Positions 1 through 9,043 are shown, numbered from the stretch's first letter. The stretch: 64,000 nt of DNA from Brevundimonas sp. (GCF_003248455.1 NZ_QFNM01000012.1:1-64000), one strand, 5' to 3'. Made by a program: numbers and translations. Notes: generated by a model not told the origin, from the letters alone.

Positions 1-732
1 GGTGCACAGCGAGGTCCAGGTGAAGACCGGCATCTTCATCATGCCCATGCCGGGCGCGCGCATCTTCACGATGGTCGCGATCAGGTTGATGCCGGACAGC
101 GTCGTCCCCACCCCCGCGATCTGCAGGGCCCATATGTAGTAGTCGACCCCGACGCCGGGGCTGTAGCCGATGCCCGACAGCGGCGGATAGGCCAGCCAGC
201 CGGTGCGCGCGAACTCGCCCACGAACAGCGAGGCCATGACGATGATCGCCCCGGCCGTCGTCATCCAGAAGCTGAAATTGTTCAGGAAAGGGAAGGACAC
301 GTCGCGCGCGCCGATCTGCAGCGGCACGACATAGTTCATGATGCCCGTCACCAGCGGCATCGCCACGAAGAAGATCATGATCACGCCGTGGGCGGTGAAG
401 ACCTGATCGTAGTGGTGGGCGTTCAGATAGCCCTCGGACCCGCCGAAGGCCATCGCCTGCTGAAGACGCATCATGATGGCGTCGGCGAAGCCGCGCACGA
501 ACATGATCAGGCCCAGGATCATGTACATGATCCCGATCTTCTTGTGATCGACCGTGGTGAACCACTCTTTCCAGAGATAGCCCCACAGCTTGAAATAGGT
601 CAGGGCGCCCAACAGGGCGACGCCGCCCAGGGCCACGACGATCATGGTCACGACCAGGATCGGCTCGTGCAGCGGCAGAGCCTCAAGCGTCAGTCGCCCG
701 AAGATCAGCGGAAGGATTTGGTCAGCGTTCAT
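1..732 (-). CDS. cyoB: Cytochrome bo3 ubiquinol oxidase subunit I (partial, N-terminal 244 residues)
   Basis: This encodes the haem-copper subunit of the quinol oxidase, which oxidises ubiquinol, reduces O2 and pumps protons across the inner membrane. Only the N-terminal part is visible; the gene runs off the left edge. The start is the ATG ending at 732. The translation contains WKEWFTTVDHKKIGIMY and FTAHGVIMIFFVAMP, hallmarks of haem-copper oxidase subunit I, plus several hydrophobic membrane segments. It begins 13 bp after the cyoA stop, so the two are co-transcribed in the usual cyoAB order. The quinol-oxidase assignment rests on the neighbouring lipoprotein-type subunit II. Confidence 0.95.
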   Translation of the reverse strand, partial: MNADQILPLIFGRLTLEALPLHEPILVVTMIVVALGGVALLGALTYFKLWGYLWKEWFTTVDHKKIGIMYMILGLIMFVRGFADAIMMRLQQAMAFGGSEGYLNAHHYDQVFTAHGVIMIFFVAMPLVTGIMNYVVPLQIGARDVSFPFLNNFSFWMTTAGAIIVMASLFVGEFARTGWLAYPPLSGIGYSPGVGVDYYIWALQIAGVGTTLSGINLIATIVKMRAPGMGMMKMPVFTWTSLCT

Positions 733-745
733 CGAACTCGATCGC

Positions 746-2059
746 TCAGGCGTTGGGTGCGGAGCGGACGCCGGTCGGCTCCGCAGCGAAGGCGCCGGGC
801 GCCACATTGGTCAGGGCCGCCAGCGAGGCCCGCTTCGGCGACAGCCCCTGCCCGGCCAGGCGGTCCAGGCTGTTGGGGGCGACGACGGCGTCCAGCGCGG
901 CGCGGCGCATTCGGTCCGCGGCGGCGGCTTCGGCCTGCAACGGCGTGCAGATGGTCATGACATAGCTGTCGTTCGATCCGAAATAGGCCGGCGACTTACC
1001 GCGCCCGGCGTATTTGTCATAGACCAGCGGCATGGTGTTGCGCAGCGACGCCATGCTCAGGCCGCCCTGTCTGTCGATGGCCATCATCTCGCCCATGCAC
1101 ATCTTGCCCGGCTCGACGCACATGTTCAGGATCGCATCCCACAGCATTCCGTCCACGCTGGAGAAGTGCATGGCCGGAACCTTCTCGCTGGGCTTTTCCA
1201 GCTCCAGATAACGGTCGCGATCCAGCGGCTGGTCGGACTGGCGCACGCCGGCGATCCATCGGTCGAAGCCGGCCTGGTCCAGGCCGTGGAAGGCGAAGCG
1301 CATGTGCGAGAAGCCGTCGCCGGAATAGTTGGCCGAGAAGCCTTCGTATTCGCCGGGGCGGTTGATCACCGCGTGCAGCTTCGTCTCCATGCCCGGCATG
1401 GCGTAGATCTGGCCGGCCAGGGCGGGAATGTAGAAGCTGTTCATCACCGAGGACGAGGTGATATGGAAGCGGATCGGCCGATCCACCGGCGCCGCCAGCT
1501 CGTTGACCGTGGCGACGCCGTACTGCGGATAGATGAACATCCACTTCCAGTCCAAGGCCACGACATTGACCTGCAGCGGCTCGACGTTCTCGGCGACGGC
1601 CTGGCCGGGCTTGATCCGGTCGATCGGGCGATAGGGGTCCAGCAGATGGGTGCCGGCCCAGGTCAGGGCGCCCAGGCAGATGATGATCAGCAGCGGCGCG
1701 GCCCAGATGACCAGTTCCAGCGAGGTCGAGTGGTCCCAGTCCGGCTGATACTCGGCCTCCTTGTTCGACGCCCGATACTTCCAGGCGAAGAAGACGGTCA
1801 GCGCCATCACCGGCAGGATGATGATCAGCATCAGCAGCGTCGAGATCATCAGCAGGTCGCCCTGCTGGGACGCGACATCGCCGGCGGGCTTAAGGACGAC
1901 TAGGTCACAGGCCGACAGCAGGGCCACGACGGGCGCGAGCAAAAGTAGGCGCAGACGGCGCAAGGCGGATCCAATCGGAAAGCGTCGGGCAAGGGGGAGG
2001 CGCCGCGACGGTTGGCGTTCGAACTGCGCCCGATAGTCAGCTTCGATCTGCAACGACAT
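746..2059 (-). CDS. cyoA: Ubiquinol oxidase subunit II, CyoA-type lipoprotein
   Basis: Subunit II of the bo3-type oxidase. A lipobox (ALLSAC) follows a hydrophobic segment, then come two further membrane segments and a periplasmic cupredoxin-like domain with WKWMFIYPQYG and PVDRPIRFHITSSSVMNSF. The copper-binding Cys/His cluster of true cytochrome c oxidases is not seen, as expected for a quinol oxidase. The ATG at 2059 gives a 437-residue protein with about 33 residues ahead of the lipoprotein signal. A TTG at 1963 would give a cleaner signal peptide (RRLRLLLLAPVVALLSAC), so the annotated start may be too long. It is divergent from the MFS gene at 2174. Confidence 0.93.
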   Translation of the reverse strand: MSLQIEADYRAQFERQPSRRLPLARRFPIGSALRRLRLLLLAPVVALLSACDLVVLKPAGDVASQQGDLLMISTLLMLIIILPVMALTVFFAWKYRASNKEAEYQPDWDHSTSLELVIWAAPLLIIICLGALTWAGTHLLDPYRPIDRIKPGQAVAENVEPLQVNVVALDWKWMFIYPQYGVATVNELAAPVDRPIRFHITSSSVMNSFYIPALAGQIYAMPGMETKLHAVINRPGEYEGFSANYSGDGFSHMRFAFHGLDQAGFDRWIAGVRQSDQPLDRDRYLELEKPSEKVPAMHFSSVDGMLWDAILNMCVEPGKMCMGEMMAIDRQGGLSMASLRNTMPLVYDKYAGRGKSPAYFGSNDSYVMTICTPLQAEAAAADRMRRAALDAVVAPNSLDRLAGQGLSPKRASLAALTNVAPGAFAAEPTGVRSAPNA

Positions 2060-2173
2060 TGGACAATCTGTCCTATCCTCTTGAGGCCGCTTTCATCGCA
2101 AAGGGCGCCCGGTCATAATGCGGCGATCCGCCGTACGCCTAAGATTACTGTCTCACACGGAGCGACCAAGCCC

Positions 2174-3526
2174 ATGTCCGCCTCGACGACCCCTTCGTCC
2201 GAGTCGCTGGAACGCGACGCCGCAACCCTTCACAAGGGGCATGGCAAGGTTGACGCCGGCGAGATCGCCATCGGCGTCATTATCGGCCGAACGTCCGAGT
2301 TTTTCGACTTCTTTGTTTACGCCATCGCTTCGGTGGTCGTTTTCCCGCAACTCATCTTCCCCTATGCGGGCGCGGTGGGCGGCACCCTTCTGTCTTTCGC
2401 CGTCTTCGCCCTGGCCTTCCTGTTCCGGCCGTTGGGTACGGTGCTGTTCATCGCCATCGACCGGAAGTTCGGCCGCGGCGCCAAGCTCACCACCGCTCTG
2501 CTGCTGCTGGGCACCTCGACCGTGTCGGTGGCCTTCATCCCCAGCTACGAGAGCATCGGCATGTGGGCGCCGGTCCTTCTGGCCCTGACCCGCATCGGCC
2601 AGGGCGTTGCCCTGGGCGGCACCTGGGACGGCCTGGCCTCGCTGCTGGCCCTGAACGCGCCCGAGAAGAAGCGCGGCTGGTACGCCATGATCCCGCAACT
2701 GGGCGCCCCCATCGGCCTTCTGGTCGCCTCGGCCCTGTTCGCCTTCTTCCTGAACACGCTGTCGGCCCCCGACTTCCTGGACTGGGGCTGGCGCTATCCG
2801 TTCTTCGTGGCCTTCGCCATCAATGTCGTGGCCCTGTTCGCGCGACTGCGCATCGTGGTGACGCCCGCCTTCCAGAACCTGTTCGAAACGCGCGAGCTTC
2901 AGCCGACGCCGGTCAGCCAGGCCATCCGCGTCGAAGGCCCCAAGATCGCCATCGGCGCCTTCGCCCCCCTGGCCAGCTTCGCCATGTTCCACATGGTGAC
3001 GGTCTTCCCGCTGTCGTGGATTTTCCTGTTCACCAACGAGACGCCGGTTCGCTTCCTGCTGATCGAGATGGTGGGCGCCGTCTTCGGCCTGATCGCCATT
3101 CTTGCATCTGGCGTGCTGGCCGACCGCTACGGCCGTCGCACCGTTCTGGCCGTCACCGCCGCGGGCATCGCCGCCTTCTCGGGCTTCGCGCCCCAGCTGC
3201 TGAACGGCGGCGCGGCGGGCGAGCTGACCTTCATGATCTCGGGCTTCATCCTGCTCGGCCTGTCGTTCGGCCAGGCGTCGGGTCCGGTGGCCTCCAGCTT
3301 CAGCCTGACGAACCGCTACACCTCCTCGGCCCTGACGTCGGACCTGGCCTGGCTGTTCGGCGCCGGCTTCGCCCCGCTGGCGGCCCTGTGGATCTCCAGC
3401 CAGTTCGGCCTGATCGCGGCCGGCGCCTATCTGCTGTCCGGCGCGGTCTGCACCCTGATCGCCCTGTGGCTGAACCGCGAACTGGCCCGCAGCTCGTCCG
3501 ACAAGACCCGGGCGAGATCGGCCTGA
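2174..3526 (+). CDS. MFS transporter, metabolite:H+ symporter-like
   Basis: A 450-residue inner-membrane permease with about 12 hydrophobic segments. The segment GRTSEFFDFFVYAIASVVVF and the loop DRKFGRGAKL resemble the metabolite:H+ symporter branch of the major facilitator superfamily; the second half carries DRYGRRTVLAV. The substrate cannot be deduced. The reading frame is open further upstream, but the ATG at 2174 is preferred: it has a purine-rich GGAGCG about 10 bases upstream and starts the conserved region sensibly. The gene is divergent from cyoA with about 115 bp between them and ends at a strong terminator. Confidence 0.88.
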   Translation: MSASTTPSSESLERDAATLHKGHGKVDAGEIAIGVIIGRTSEFFDFFVYAIASVVVFPQLIFPYAGAVGGTLLSFAVFALAFLFRPLGTVLFIAIDRKFGRGAKLTTALLLLGTSTVSVAFIPSYESIGMWAPVLLALTRIGQGVALGGTWDGLASLLALNAPEKKRGWYAMIPQLGAPIGLLVASALFAFFLNTLSAPDFLDWGWRYPFFVAFAINVVALFARLRIVVTPAFQNLFETRELQPTPVSQAIRVEGPKIAIGAFAPLASFAMFHMVTVFPLSWIFLFTNETPVRFLLIEMVGAVFGLIAILASGVLADRYGRRTVLAVTAAGIAAFSGFAPQLLNGGAAGELTFMISGFILLGLSFGQASGPVASSFSLTNRYTSSALTSDLAWLFGAGFAPLAALWISSQFGLIAAGAYLLSGAVCTLIALWLNRELARSSSDKTRARSA

Positions 3527-3552
3527 CCTTCGGTTGACAAGCGACCAAAAGA

Positions 3553-3586
3553 ACAGGGCCCGCAGCGACTGCGGGCCCTGTTTTCG
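3553..3586 (+). terminator. Rho-independent terminator, probably bidirectional
   Basis: A 13-bp perfect stem (ACAGGGCCCGCAG and its complement) with a CGA loop is followed by TTTT. An A-rich stretch precedes it, so it could also stop transcription from the convergent phoD-like gene. Confidence 0.9.
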
Positions 3587-3606
3587 TTTCGGCTTCGCCT
3601 GATGGA

Positions 3607-5277
3607 TCAGATTTCGGTCAGCGCGCCGTCCGGCGTGACGACGAAGGTTTTCAGCCGCTTCGGTTCATACGGTTTCGCCATGATGGTGGACACGGCCCAC
3701 AACTCGCCGGTCAGCGTCTCGCGCGTCACCTTCAGCAGCACATAGCCCTTGGCCGTCTGGTCGCAGAACTTGACCTCCGGGTTGGCCGCCGACAGGGCCG
3801 CGCCCAGCGGCAGGCCGCCGACATGGTCGCCCGGCGAGGGGCTGGAGATCGAGGACGTGCCGAACTCCACCGCCCGGCGCGCGCCGGCCTTGTCATGCAG
3901 TTCATTGACCCAGAAGGCGTGGCTGTCGCCCGCCAGCACGACCGGCGAAACCCCCGCCGCCGCAAACGTCTCGTACAGACGCTCCCGCCCCGCCGGATAG
4001 CCGTCCCAGCTGTCCAGATTGAACGGCAGGCCCAGTTTGAACAGCTGGATCGCCGCCTCTACCTGGGGCCGCACGTCGGCCGGCAGACTGGCGATCATCT
4101 GCTGCACCTGTTCGGCCGGCATCATGCGCGAGATGTCCGGTCCCTTGACCCGCGCCATCACCACCTGGTTGCCGATGATCTGCCATGGGCGGCCGGCCGC
4201 CTTGGATCGGCTCAACGTCTCGCCGACCCACCGGCGCTGCGCATCGCCCAGCAGGTCGCGATCCGGCGCCTGACGCGCGGCCTCGAACGCCGCCACGTCC
4301 GGCTGGCCGTCCGGCGTCTTTGGAATGTCGGCGAAGGTCATCTGCTCGCCCCGCGCCAGCAGCCGCGTCTCCACCATCGTCAGGGTGGCCAGATCGCCGA
4401 AGTCGAAGCTGCGGTTGATCGCCTCCTTCAGCGCGCCCGCCTTGGGTTCGCGGATCGGCATCCATTCGTAATAGGCCCGAAGGGCCGCGGCCTTGCGCGC
4501 AGCGAAGTCGCCTTCTGTCGCCGACTGGTGGTTTTCCGCCCCGGTCATCCACGTGTCGTTGGCCACCTCGTGGTCGTCCCACACGCAGATGAAGGGCGCG
4601 CGGGCGTGGGCGGCCTGCAGGTCGGGATCGGTCTTGTACTGAGCGTGGCGGGTCCGGTAGTCGGCCAGGGTCACGATCTCGTGCGGGGGCAGCGGCGCCC
4701 GGCCCAGGGCCGCGCCGGAGGTCATGCCATAGTCGTCGGCGGCCGCCCCGTATTCATAGATGTAGTCGCCCAGGTGCACGACCGCATCCAGCCGCTCAAG
4801 CTTGGACAGGGCGTCATAGGCGTTGAACAGGCCGCCCGGATAAAGCTGGCACGACACCACCCCAAGCGTCACGTCCCGGGTCGCCCCTTCCGGCAGGGTC
4901 CGCACCCGACCGACCGGCGAAATCGCCTCCCCGGCGATGAATCGGTAGAAATAGTCCCGCCCGGGCTCCAGCCCCTGCCCGTCCAGATCATGTTTGACGG
5001 TGAAGTCCCGCTCGGCCCGCGCGCCGAGACCGTCGACGCGGCGCACGATGTCGCGAAAGTCTGCGTCGCGCGCGACCTCCAGCGCCACCGCCACATCGCC
5101 GGACGACCCTTCGGCCGGGGTGACGCGCGTCCAGAACACGGCCGAGCGGGTGTCGGGATCGCCGCTGGCGACCCCATGCAGAAAGGCGACCCGCCCGGCG
5201 GCGGCGCCCTGCGCCAGGGCGGGCGTCGCGGCCCCCGCCCCCATCAGGCCCAGCAGGCTGCGGCGATCCAGTTTCAT
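3607..5277 (-). CDS. phoD: PhoD-family alkaline phosphatase/phosphodiesterase, Tat-exported
   Basis: A secreted metallo-phosphoesterase that releases phosphate from mono- and diesters outside the cytoplasm. The N-terminus is a twin-arginine signal (DRRSLLGLMGAGAATPALA), as expected for PhoD enzymes, which fold with metals before export. Metal and active-site motifs are visible: GVVSCQ, VVHLGDYIYEYG, WDDHEVANDTW, IIGNQVVMARV and LAGDSHAFWVNEL. At 556 residues it has normal family length. The upstream TonB receptor ends 10 bp before it, so the two form one operon. No Pho-box-like repeat was found by eye upstream of the operon. The substrate is not determined by sequence. Confidence 0.93.
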   Translation of the reverse strand: MKLDRRSLLGLMGAGAATPALAQGAAAGRVAFLHGVASGDPDTRSAVFWTRVTPAEGSSGDVAVALEVARDADFRDIVRRVDGLGARAERDFTVKHDLDGQGLEPGRDYFYRFIAGEAISPVGRVRTLPEGATRDVTLGVVSCQLYPGGLFNAYDALSKLERLDAVVHLGDYIYEYGAAADDYGMTSGAALGRAPLPPHEIVTLADYRTRHAQYKTDPDLQAAHARAPFICVWDDHEVANDTWMTGAENHQSATEGDFAARKAAALRAYYEWMPIREPKAGALKEAINRSFDFGDLATLTMVETRLLARGEQMTFADIPKTPDGQPDVAAFEAARQAPDRDLLGDAQRRWVGETLSRSKAAGRPWQIIGNQVVMARVKGPDISRMMPAEQVQQMIASLPADVRPQVEAAIQLFKLGLPFNLDSWDGYPAGRERLYETFAAAGVSPVVLAGDSHAFWVNELHDKAGARRAVEFGTSSISSPSPGDHVGGLPLGAALSAANPEVKFCDQTAKGYVLLKVTRETLTGELWAVSTIMAKPYEPKRLKTFVVTPDGALTEI

Positions 5278-5287
5278 GGTCCGGTCC

Positions 5288-7915
5288 TTACAGCTTCAAC
5301 TTGAACACCAGGCCGTAAGAGGCCGGGCGTCCCGCGATGAAGGTCGGCATCCCCAGGCTATCGCCGGAGTTGCCTGCGTCCTTGATATATTCCTCGTCGA
5401 GGATGTTCTCGCCGAAGGCCTCGACCGCCCAGTTCGCCGAATCCGGCACATAGCGGACGCGCATGTTCAGCAGGCCGTAGGACTCCTGGACCTCGTCCTG
5501 GATCAGATCGGCGACGATGGCGCCGCGGGCGACGGTCTGCAGGTCGGGGCGATCGTTGTCGTTGTCGAAGAACATTTCCGACTGCCAGGTATAGGTCGGC
5601 TGCAATTCGATCGCCCCGCCGCTGACCGGCAGGCTCCACAGGGCGCCGATCGAGGCCCGGTGGTCCGGCGAAAGGCGGAAGCGGTTGCCGTCGAACACGC
5701 CGTTGTCGAACCGCGAGTGGTTGTAGCCGTAGGTGGCGAACAGGTCGAAGTTCGAGGTCAGGGCGAAGTTCATCTGGCCTTCGAAGCCGTAGGCCTTGGC
5801 CTCGCCGGCGTTCGTCGTGACGAATTCGGCGCCCTGCTGCACCGTCGTCTGGAAGTTTTCGTAGCTGTAGTAATAGACTGCGCCGTCCAGACGCAGGCGA
5901 CGATCCATCAGGGCGGCCTTGGCGCCGACCTCGTAGCTGTCGACCTGTTCCGCATCGACTTCCGAGAAGTTCGGCTGCCCGATCCGGGCCGCTTCGCCGG
6001 CGAGCAGCAGGCCGACCGGATGGCTGGGCGACGAGGCCGAGAGCACCTTGGGACGGCGGCCGCGCGCATAGTTGGCGTAGACATTGGCGTCGCCGGTCAC
6101 GGCGTAGCGGGCCGTCAGACGCCAGGTCAGGCCGTCGTCGTCCAGGTCGCGATAGACGGTGTCGCCGTTGTTGACGGTCGGCTGGATGGTCAGGCCGAAC
6201 AGCGGGAAGGTCGGCGACGCAGGGGCGTTGGCCATGCCGGGCGTGGCGAGGCCGGCGATCAGGCTGTTGGCGAAGGCGCCCAGCTGCGCGGCCTGGGCCA
6301 GCGAGGCAGGGGTGCCGGCCGCAATCAGGCGGGCGATGTTGGCCTGGACCGATTGCAGGGCCAGCAGGCCGCCGCCGACCGAACGGCCGTTGACTAGGCG
6401 GCTGGAGAAGCCGCTCGTCTTGTCGTCCTGGGTGTAGCGCAGGCCGCCGCTGATCTCGAGCCGGTCGGTCAACTGGAAGGTCAGGTCGCCGAAGACGTCA
6501 TAGGAGGTCAGCTCGCCATGGTTGGTGCTTTCCTCGATGTGCGCCGCTTTCATATTGGCGACCAAGGCAGCCGCCACCGGCGCGGGCAGGCCGAAGCCGC
6601 CCATCGAGGCGGGGGCGATCAGGGCGCTCGTGACGACCGCCGGATAGGCGCCCAGCGGCAGGGTGTTGTCGCCGACCACGCCCGGAGCGCCGTCCAGCAG
6701 CCCGACCAGTTGCGGCAGAGCGACCCGTTCGTTGAACTGCAGCGGCGCACGCTGATAACCCTCCTCGTGGAACCAGCCGGCGCCGACGAAGCCGCTGAGA
6801 CGGCCGCCGTTGTCGAACGACAGGCGCAGATCCTGGCTCCACTGTTCGCCATAAGCGTCTTCGGCCGCCGTCAGGATCGGCAGGGAGACGCCGTCGGCGT
6901 CGAAGGTCTCATAGCTTTCGAACTGGCGATAGGCGGTGGTCGAGTTCAGCGTCCACGACGGCGTCAGGTCGATCCGGGCCAGGCCGGTCACGCCCCAGAC
7001 CTTGCGGTCCAGCCCCAGGTCCTTGCCGCCGTCGAACTCGCCGCCCGGCGTCAGGGCCGCGCCTTCCCACGGCGCCTTCGACCCCAGGACGGCGCCGGTG
7101 TTCGGATCGGCCGGCTCATAGGCGATCGACTTGAACGACGTGCCCGAAGCTTCGTCGGTCTGATAGTTGGCGATGACGTCGAACCGCATGGCGTCGTTCG
7201 GCGTCCAGGCGCCGGACAGGCGGAAGGCGTTGGTCTCGATGGAGTTGTAGTCCTCGCCGCCCAACAGGTTCTCGACATAGCCGTCGCGGGTCTTCATCCG
7301 CGTGGCCAGACGCAGGCCGGCGGTCTCGCCCACCGGCAGGTTTACGGCGCCCTCGACCGAGACATAGCCCTCGTCGCCGGCTTCGATCTGGGCGTAGGCG
7401 TCGGTCTGGCCGGGTCGAGCGCGGTTCTGGACCAGATTGACGGCGCCGATCAGGGCGCCGCGGCCGTACAGGGTCGACTGCGGCCCCTTGGCGACCTCGA
7501 TCCGCTCCATGTCGAACAGCTCGACATACGAACCCCGCGACTTGGAGATCGACACGCCGTCCTGGAACACCGACACGCGGGGCTCGGTGGTGGCCTCGCC
7601 CGAGTCGGAGGTGATGCCGCGCATCACGAAGCCGGCGTTGTTCGGCGACTGGTTCTGCACCAGGAAGCCGGGCACGAAGGCCGACAGCTGATCGAACTCT
7701 TGAATGCCCAGGTCTTGCAGGAACTGCCCGGAATAGGCGGTCAGGGCGAAGGGCACGTCGATGGCCTTCTGCTCGCGCAACTGGGCGGTGACGATCACGT
7801 CGTCCACGCTGCTGACCGGCTGGGCCTCCTGCGCCCAGGCGGCGCTCCCGCCCATCATGGCGCCCGTCAGGGTCGCGGCGGCCAGCAGGCGCGCCTTCAG
7901 CGTGGTCTTGAACAT
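5288..7915 (-). CDS. TonB-dependent outer-membrane receptor, paired with PhoD
   Basis: An 875-residue outer-membrane active transporter. It has a signal peptide ending near AAWAQ, a TonB-box-like region (DDVIVTAQ), a plug domain (NNAGFVMRGITSDSGEATTE, VEVAKGPQSTLYGRGALIGA) and a 22-strand-type barrel ending in the aromatic-terminated VFKLKL. There is no N-terminal STN domain, so it should not signal to an ECF sigma factor. It is clearly related to the receptor at 11087-13867: the plug segments match almost word for word (SVFQDGVSISKSRGS against SVFQDGVPISKSRGS). Its only operon partner is the PhoD-like phosphatase, suggesting uptake of a phosphorylated compound. That is inference. Confidence 0.92.
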   Translation of the reverse strand: MFKTTLKARLLAAATLTGAMMGGSAAWAQEAQPVSSVDDVIVTAQLREQKAIDVPFALTAYSGQFLQDLGIQEFDQLSAFVPGFLVQNQSPNNAGFVMRGITSDSGEATTEPRVSVFQDGVSISKSRGSYVELFDMERIEVAKGPQSTLYGRGALIGAVNLVQNRARPGQTDAYAQIEAGDEGYVSVEGAVNLPVGETAGLRLATRMKTRDGYVENLLGGEDYNSIETNAFRLSGAWTPNDAMRFDVIANYQTDEASGTSFKSIAYEPADPNTGAVLGSKAPWEGAALTPGGEFDGGKDLGLDRKVWGVTGLARIDLTPSWTLNSTTAYRQFESYETFDADGVSLPILTAAEDAYGEQWSQDLRLSFDNGGRLSGFVGAGWFHEEGYQRAPLQFNERVALPQLVGLLDGAPGVVGDNTLPLGAYPAVVTSALIAPASMGGFGLPAPVAAALVANMKAAHIEESTNHGELTSYDVFGDLTFQLTDRLEISGGLRYTQDDKTSGFSSRLVNGRSVGGGLLALQSVQANIARLIAAGTPASLAQAAQLGAFANSLIAGLATPGMANAPASPTFPLFGLTIQPTVNNGDTVYRDLDDDGLTWRLTARYAVTGDANVYANYARGRRPKVLSASSPSHPVGLLLAGEAARIGQPNFSEVDAEQVDSYEVGAKAALMDRRLRLDGAVYYYSYENFQTTVQQGAEFVTTNAGEAKAYGFEGQMNFALTSNFDLFATYGYNHSRFDNGVFDGNRFRLSPDHRASIGALWSLPVSGGAIELQPTYTWQSEMFFDNDNDRPDLQTVARGAIVADLIQDEVQESYGLLNMRVRYVPDSANWAVEAFGENILDEEYIKDAGNSGDSLGMPTFIAGRPASYGLVFKLKL

Positions 7916-8139
7916 CGGATCCCCCGGATTCGGCTAAGCTGGGGCCGTGCCTACGCTCTGGCGATGTCGGCTGAACGACGCTGGCGCGTCGCCTTGATAA
8001 CGCCGCGGCGACAGACCCGCGACATTTGCTCCGCCTACCAACAAGACGACGCTCATATTCAGCGCGTCGTCGTTATCCAGTTCCGGCAGTTCCGCCGATG
8101 GCGCCGAGAACGACGAACAGGGACCTATCTAAGCCATAG

Positions 8140-8316
8140 CCCTCCGATTTAACTCTCGAACGAATGGCGACGATGGGGTGGCTTCTCCAACGGCGGCTCA
8201 GGCGTTGGCTGACCGTCGAACCCGATCTGGACGACCGTCGCCGGAAGTCTCTTCGCCTGACGGCTGAGGGTAAGAAGGTCGCCCTTATGGTCGCTGAGGC
8301 CCTGACCAAGTCCTAG
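8140..8316 (+). pseudogene. MarR-family regulator, C-terminal remnant
   Basis: The reading frame after a TAG at 8137 encodes the wing and last helix of a MarR repressor: EPDLDDRRRKSLRLTAEGKK followed by VALMVAEALTKS and a stop. The dimerisation helices and the recognition helix that should precede it are missing. An ATG at 8164 would give only 50 residues. It is best read as a decayed fragment at the edge of an accessory patch. Its end overlaps the end of the convergent gene 8313-8786 by 4 bp. Confidence 0.6.
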
Positions 8317-8786
8317 CCACGAAGTAACGGTAGCCGGTCAGCGTCGGCCACGCGCGCATTCGCGGCCTTGAGGCGTCCTAGCGGAAGCATCCTCTGACCT
8401 GTCCAGACTGCCGGGCTCCCCTCTAAAGCGATGGCCTCGGGACCATTGAAGATGGTCCTGCCCTTCCTCGTCGTGAAATCCAGGTGGAAGAAGAGCAGAT
8501 GCTCGGCCCTCGTTTCGACCATGCGAAAGGCAGGGCCGCGCCCGGTCCCGCTCGCTTTCACCTGAACCGTTTTCGGGTTCGGACCCGGCGACATGCCGTC
8601 GATGCCCTCGCCACATCGCGCGCTTAACTGAAGGCCGTAAAGCTCGGCGGCTATGGCCTCGCCGATGTCTCCCACCAGATTCCCGTCGAGCGTAAAGCTC
8701 AATCCCGATGAAGCGTAGCGTTGCCGCAAAGCGTCACGCGCAGCCAGCAGCGGCTCAATCTCATTGGGTAAATCGAACTCATCCAT
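8313..8786 (-). CDS. Uncharacterised protein with PD-(D/E)XK-like residue pattern (DUF6998-like)
   Basis: A 157-residue cytoplasmic protein. The segment LVGDIGEAIAAELYGL, then an acidic residue in GEGIDGM, then VQVKAS gives Glu43, Asp63 and Gln75-x-Lys77, the order expected in a PD-(D/E)XK nuclease fold. It resembles the small family I know as DUF6998, but no function is established. The ATG at 8786 (MDEFDLPNE) is preferred over an in-frame ATG at 8867, which would extend the protein into the repeat array. It sits in an accessory patch between a MarR fragment and IS6 elements, consistent with defence or mobile-element cargo. Confidence 0.6.
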   Translation of the reverse strand: MDEFDLPNEIEPLLAARDALRQRYASSGLSFTLDGNLVGDIGEAIAAELYGLQLSARCGEGIDGMSPGPNPKTVQVKASGTGRGPAFRMVETRAEHLLFFHLDFTTRKGRTIFNGPEAIALEGSPAVWTGQRMLPLGRLKAANARVADADRLPLLRG

Positions 8787-8832
8787 GCGGTCAGGCCCGT
8801 TTTTGAAGTCGATACTTGCGCTAAGCGTCAGC

Positions 8833-8997
8833 AAGTGTGCCAGACGGCCATCTGAAAAGTGTGCCAAGTGTGCCGGGAGTTTGATTTCGTTTACGAAAAT
8901 CGACTTGGCACACTCGGCGGCACACTGCCGAACACCCCGAAAAAGTGTGCCAAGCGTGCCAAAACCGGGCCATTTGGCACACTATTCTTGGCACACT
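8833..8997. repeat. Clustered direct and inverted AAGTGTGCCA repeats
   Basis: Nine near-identical 9-10 bp motifs lie in 165 bp. Plus-orientation AAGTGTGCC(A) occurs at 8833, 8857, 8866 and 8943, with AAGCGTGCCA at 8952. Complementary TTGGCACACT occurs at 8905, 8974 and 8988, with GGCACACT at 8919. After the first copy they form two similar units, each a head-to-tail pair spaced 9 bp facing an opposing pair spaced 14 bp (8857-8926 and 8943-8997). A small palindrome (TTTCG-TTTA-CGAAA) sits between the opposed pairs of the first unit. It looks like a multi-site operator or iteron-like region. Confidence 0.8.
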
Positions 8998-9043
8998 CGG
9001 CCCAAACAGGCTTAAGTCACTGATTTCATTGAAGGTAGGTGGC

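Noticed and set aside
7916..8136. Pho box upstream of the receptor-phoD operon
   Set aside because: A CTGTC followed by a loose match exists near 8011, but no second CTGTCAT-like half-site at the correct period was found.
7916..8136. Cobalamin or other riboswitch upstream of the receptor at 5288-7915
   Set aside because: No conserved aptamer core could be recognised, unlike the clear glycine aptamers at 21917-22099.
8833..8997. Possible CRISPR array
   Set aside because: Repeats are only 9-10 bp, occur in both orientations with no spacer of constant length, and no cas gene is near.
8905..8997. Sigma-54 promoter suggested by TTGGCAC sequences
   Set aside because: The TGGCAC elements are not followed by a TTGC-type -12 box at the required spacing; they belong to the repeat array.
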